Shown piece after piece: positions 62,139-64,000 of a DNA stretch of 64,000 nt. The stretch is from contig NZ_CP159218.1 in assembly GCF_040438885.1 (NCBI RefSeq), positions 2,604,001 to 2,668,000 of the forward strand, given 5' to 3'. The notes under the pieces are model-generated. The model worked only from the letters and a program-made list of their open reading frames with translations. It was not told the origin of the DNA and searched no databases. The stretch is from Nakamurella sp. A5-74 (lineage in GTDB: Bacteria; Actinomycetota; Actinomycetes; Mycobacteriales; Nakamurellaceae). The translations under genes were made by a program, and so were the position numbers. Position 1 is the stretch's first letter; each line of letters starts with the position of its first letter.

Positions 62139-63364
62139 GCCGGAAGCGAAAAATCGCAGCGGGCAAATCGATCCGTCAGGGCTGCCGCGTCAGCCGGTGA
62201 GAGCGGCGGTGCTTGGCCGTACCAGAACGCCAACCAGGTGGCGCTGAGCTGATCCAACTGCTCTCCATACGAATCCGGCGGTCCGACATCGCCGCGCAAA
62301 GCTGCGCAGCCTACCGGAACGAACAGCGTCTGGACGAGGTACTCGACGGTGTAGCGACCCCCGGTGATGCTGGTGTCGAAGATGTCCAGCGGCAGCACTC
62401 CTCGCCGCGGCGGCGTGGTGTAGGTACGGCTTTGGGCTTCGATCCGCTCCGGCACGATGGCGCCGTAGCCGCGCTGCTGCGCCAGCACCATCAGCCTGTT
62501 GATGATCTCCGGCATTCCGGGCGCCTGACGTGCATTCTCCGGATAGATGCATAGCACCGGTTTCCCACCGGAGCAGTCGGTGGGGGGTCGCGGATCGGCG
62601 AGCAATCGCTGCCCAGGCCCCAACAACGGCAGCGCCAGAAGTGCAAGCACGGTGATGATCCCCACCGCGAGACGGCGCACCGCCCAGCTGCCCCGCAGCA
62701 CCGCAGGTCCCAGGACCAACACAGCGCCCACCCCGATGAAGACGCCGAGCTGCGTACTCGCGTAGGCAGGGTTGAGTACCCATCCGATCCGGCTTACGCT
62801 CGAAGCGCCGAAGCTCAACAGGTGGAAGCTGCCACGGCCCGCTGCTTCGCCGATGAACTGCACACCCACGAAACCGATGACGATGGCGGCGACGGCCGCC
62901 GGCGCAGGTGGCGCCACCGTACCGAGGAAACAACCAACACCTGCGGCCCAGAGCAGGCCCGCCAGCTGGATGACGATGGCGAGCACGACCGAGCTCCATC
63001 CCGCGCTCGGGGCCGTGACGTGGCCGACCACCAACCCGACGATCATCGTCCCACCGTGCACCCCGGCCACCGGCAGCGCAGACCAGGCCGCGATCCGCGG
63101 CAGGATCCTGCTACCGCGACCCGCGGTTCGCTGTAGATGACCCACACCGGCCCGGTTGGCCCGGGCAGCGTCGACCGCCGCCGCACCCATCACGAAGGGG
63201 AGCAGATAGAACATGCTCAGCCCGAACCATTCGACGGTCCAGAAGCCCTCCCCAAGCCACGGGGAACTGCGCAGCAGACTGACCGCAATGCCGAAAGCCA
63301 GCGCCGGGAACAGGAGCCACGGGCCGACGAGGGTGCGGAACGCGAAGCGCATACTGCGCGTCAT
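62135..63364 (-). CDS. ABC exporter permease with C-terminal soluble domain (DUF7224-like)
   Basis: 409 aa. Six to seven hydrophobic segments in the first ~245 residues. The last ~160 residues are soluble and carry three Cys (PPTDCSGGKPVLCIYPENARQ and VGCAALRGD), likely extracytoplasmic. This arrangement resembles permeases with a DUF7224-type domain. The start overlaps the ATPase stop codon. The exported substrate is unknown. Confidence 0.8.
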   Translation of the reverse strand: MTRSMRFAFRTLVGPWLLFPALAFGIAVSLLRSSPWLGEGFWTVEWFGLSMFYLLPFVMGAAAVDAARANRAGVGHLQRTAGRGSRILPRIAAWSALPVAGVHGGTMIVGLVVGHVTAPSAGWSSVVLAIVIQLAGLLWAAGVGCFLGTVAPPAPAAVAAIVIGFVGVQFIGEAAGRGSFHLLSFGASSVSRIGWVLNPAYASTQLGVFIGVGAVLVLGPAVLRGSWAVRRLAVGIITVLALLALPLLGPGQRLLADPRPPTDCSGGKPVLCIYPENARQAPGMPEIINRLMVLAQQRGYGAIVPERIEAQSRTYTTPPRRGVLPLDIFDTSITGGRYTVEYLVQTLFVPVGCAALRGDVGPPDSYGEQLDQLSATWLAFWYGQAPPLSPADAAALTDRFARCDFSLPA

Positions 63365-64000
63365 CCCGATTCTCCCATCAGCCGAGTGATCGCGGTTTCC
63401 ACAGTGTCATCCGAAGCTCCGGACCCCTCCAGCGCCGAAACCGGACCCTGATGGATCAGGCGGCCGTCACGGAGCACAACAACGGTGCTGTCGGTCTGTC
63501 GTTGCAGGTCTTCGATGAGATGGGTCGAAACGACAACCGCTCGGTCCAGCGCCATTCGGGCGATCACTGCGCGCAGCTGGACGCGCTGTGCCGGGTCCAG
63601 CCCGCTGGAGGGTTCGTCCAGGAGGACGAACTCGGGCGAATGGATGATGGTCGCCGCGATCGCCACCCGCCGCTGGGTTCCGCCGGAAAGCTTGCCGATC
63701 CGCTGCGGCAGCCGATCGGTCAGATTGGTCAGGTCTGCTACCCGCTCGATCGCGGTGTTGCGATCCTCTCGCGGCACTCGGTGCAACCACGCAGCGTGGT
63801 ACAGGTAATCACCGATGTTGCTGAGCGCCGGCAACAGCGGATCCTGCGGAAGGTAACCGATTCTCGCCCGACGATCGGAAGTCGTCCAATTAAGGCTTCC
63901 TGCACTCGGAGCGTCGTCGCCCGCCAAAAGCCGGAACAATGTGGATTTCCCGGCACCGTTCCTGCCGATCAAAAAGGTGAGTCCGGTTTCGATGACGAGG
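63361..64000 (-). CDS. ABC transporter ATP-binding protein (5' end beyond window)
   Basis: 212 residues visible; the frame continues past the window edge (upstream residues LVIETGLTFLIGRNG). Walker A GRNGAGKST, Q-loop GYLPQDPLLPALS, signature LSGGTQRR, Walker B EFVLLDEPSSGLDP and switch His in VVSTHLIEDL are complete. With the downstream permease it forms an exporter operon of the ABC-2 type. Confidence 0.95.
   Translation of the reverse strand, partial: LVIETGLTFLIGRNGAGKSTLFRLLAGDDAPSAGSLNWTTSDRRARIGYLPQDPLLPALSNIGDYLYHAAWLHRVPREDRNTAIERVADLTNLTDRLPQRIGKLSGGTQRRVAIAATIIHSPEFVLLDEPSSGLDPAQRVQLRAVIARMALDRAVVVSTHLIEDLQRQTDSTVVVLRDGRLIHQGPVSALEGSGASDDTVETAITRLMGESG

Noticed and set aside
1-64000. 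tRNA, rRNA or tmRNA genes
   Set aside because: No T-loop GGTTCRA context with acceptor pairing was found on either strand by reading; none is reported.

Overview
The window is high-GC chromosomal DNA from an actinobacterium. Evidence includes the sigE-rseA-htrA-tatB-mrp stress/export cluster, the AdnAB helicase-nuclease pair, NucS, a MurA with Asp in place of the catalytic Cys, DUF3107/DUF3117/DUF3152/DUF4192 proteins, a DUF222-HNH protein, and many GTG starts with 4-base stop/start overlaps. Gene content and local order recall Mycobacterium tuberculosis Rv1207-Rv1229 and Rv3201-Rv3212. The absence of gpgS beside folP2 and the block rearrangements point to a non-mycobacterial member of the class. 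I would not name a genus.

Layout. 0.1-5.4 kb: rlmN, a small membrane protein, an AlkA-type glycosylase, then three tandem paralogues encoding membrane-anchored, eight-Cys extracellular proteins that look like duplicated septum-formation domains. 5.7-13.6 kb: MOSC protein, glycerate kinase, MiaE-like diiron protein, DEAD-box helicase with a long leader, anchored beta-propeller-like protein, alpha/beta hydrolase and enoyl-CoA hydratase. 13.6-22.9 kb is accessory: five degenerate ~55-bp direct repeats, a DUF222-HNH gene, a two-gene Cys-rich mini-operon, an IS701-family and an IS630-family element abutting at one CTAG site, and a visibly lower-GC three-gene cassette encoding only exported proteins (beta-rich secreted protein, lipoprotein, chymotrypsin-fold protease).

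22.9-39.9 kb: PHP phosphatase, CorA, general stress protein, Mrp, TatB, HtrA, RseA and SigE (a complete envelope-stress module), O-methyltransferase, VanY-like lipoprotein, HAD hydrolase, divergent glgC/glgA, DUF3117, Tag, a DivIVA-like protein with a 9-bp tandem array, and FolP2. 39.9-47 kb: adnB-adnA and an alkyltransferase-like protein. 47-60.7 kb: DUF4192, TIGR02569 protein, MoeZ, DUF3152 metalloprotease-like protein, hydrolases, a probably inactive LigD-type primase-polymerase relative, TetR, DUF3107, NucS, enoyl-CoA hydratase and MurA. 60.8-64 kb: cobalamin adenosyltransferase, then a leftward ABC exporter operon cut by the window end.

Most genes form short translationally coupled operons. 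DNA repair is notably well represented (AlkA-like, Tag, AdnAB, alkyltransferase-like protein, NucS), as is envelope stress and protein export (SigE/RseA/HtrA/TatB). Product names come from reading motifs and family signatures, because no database search was possible.
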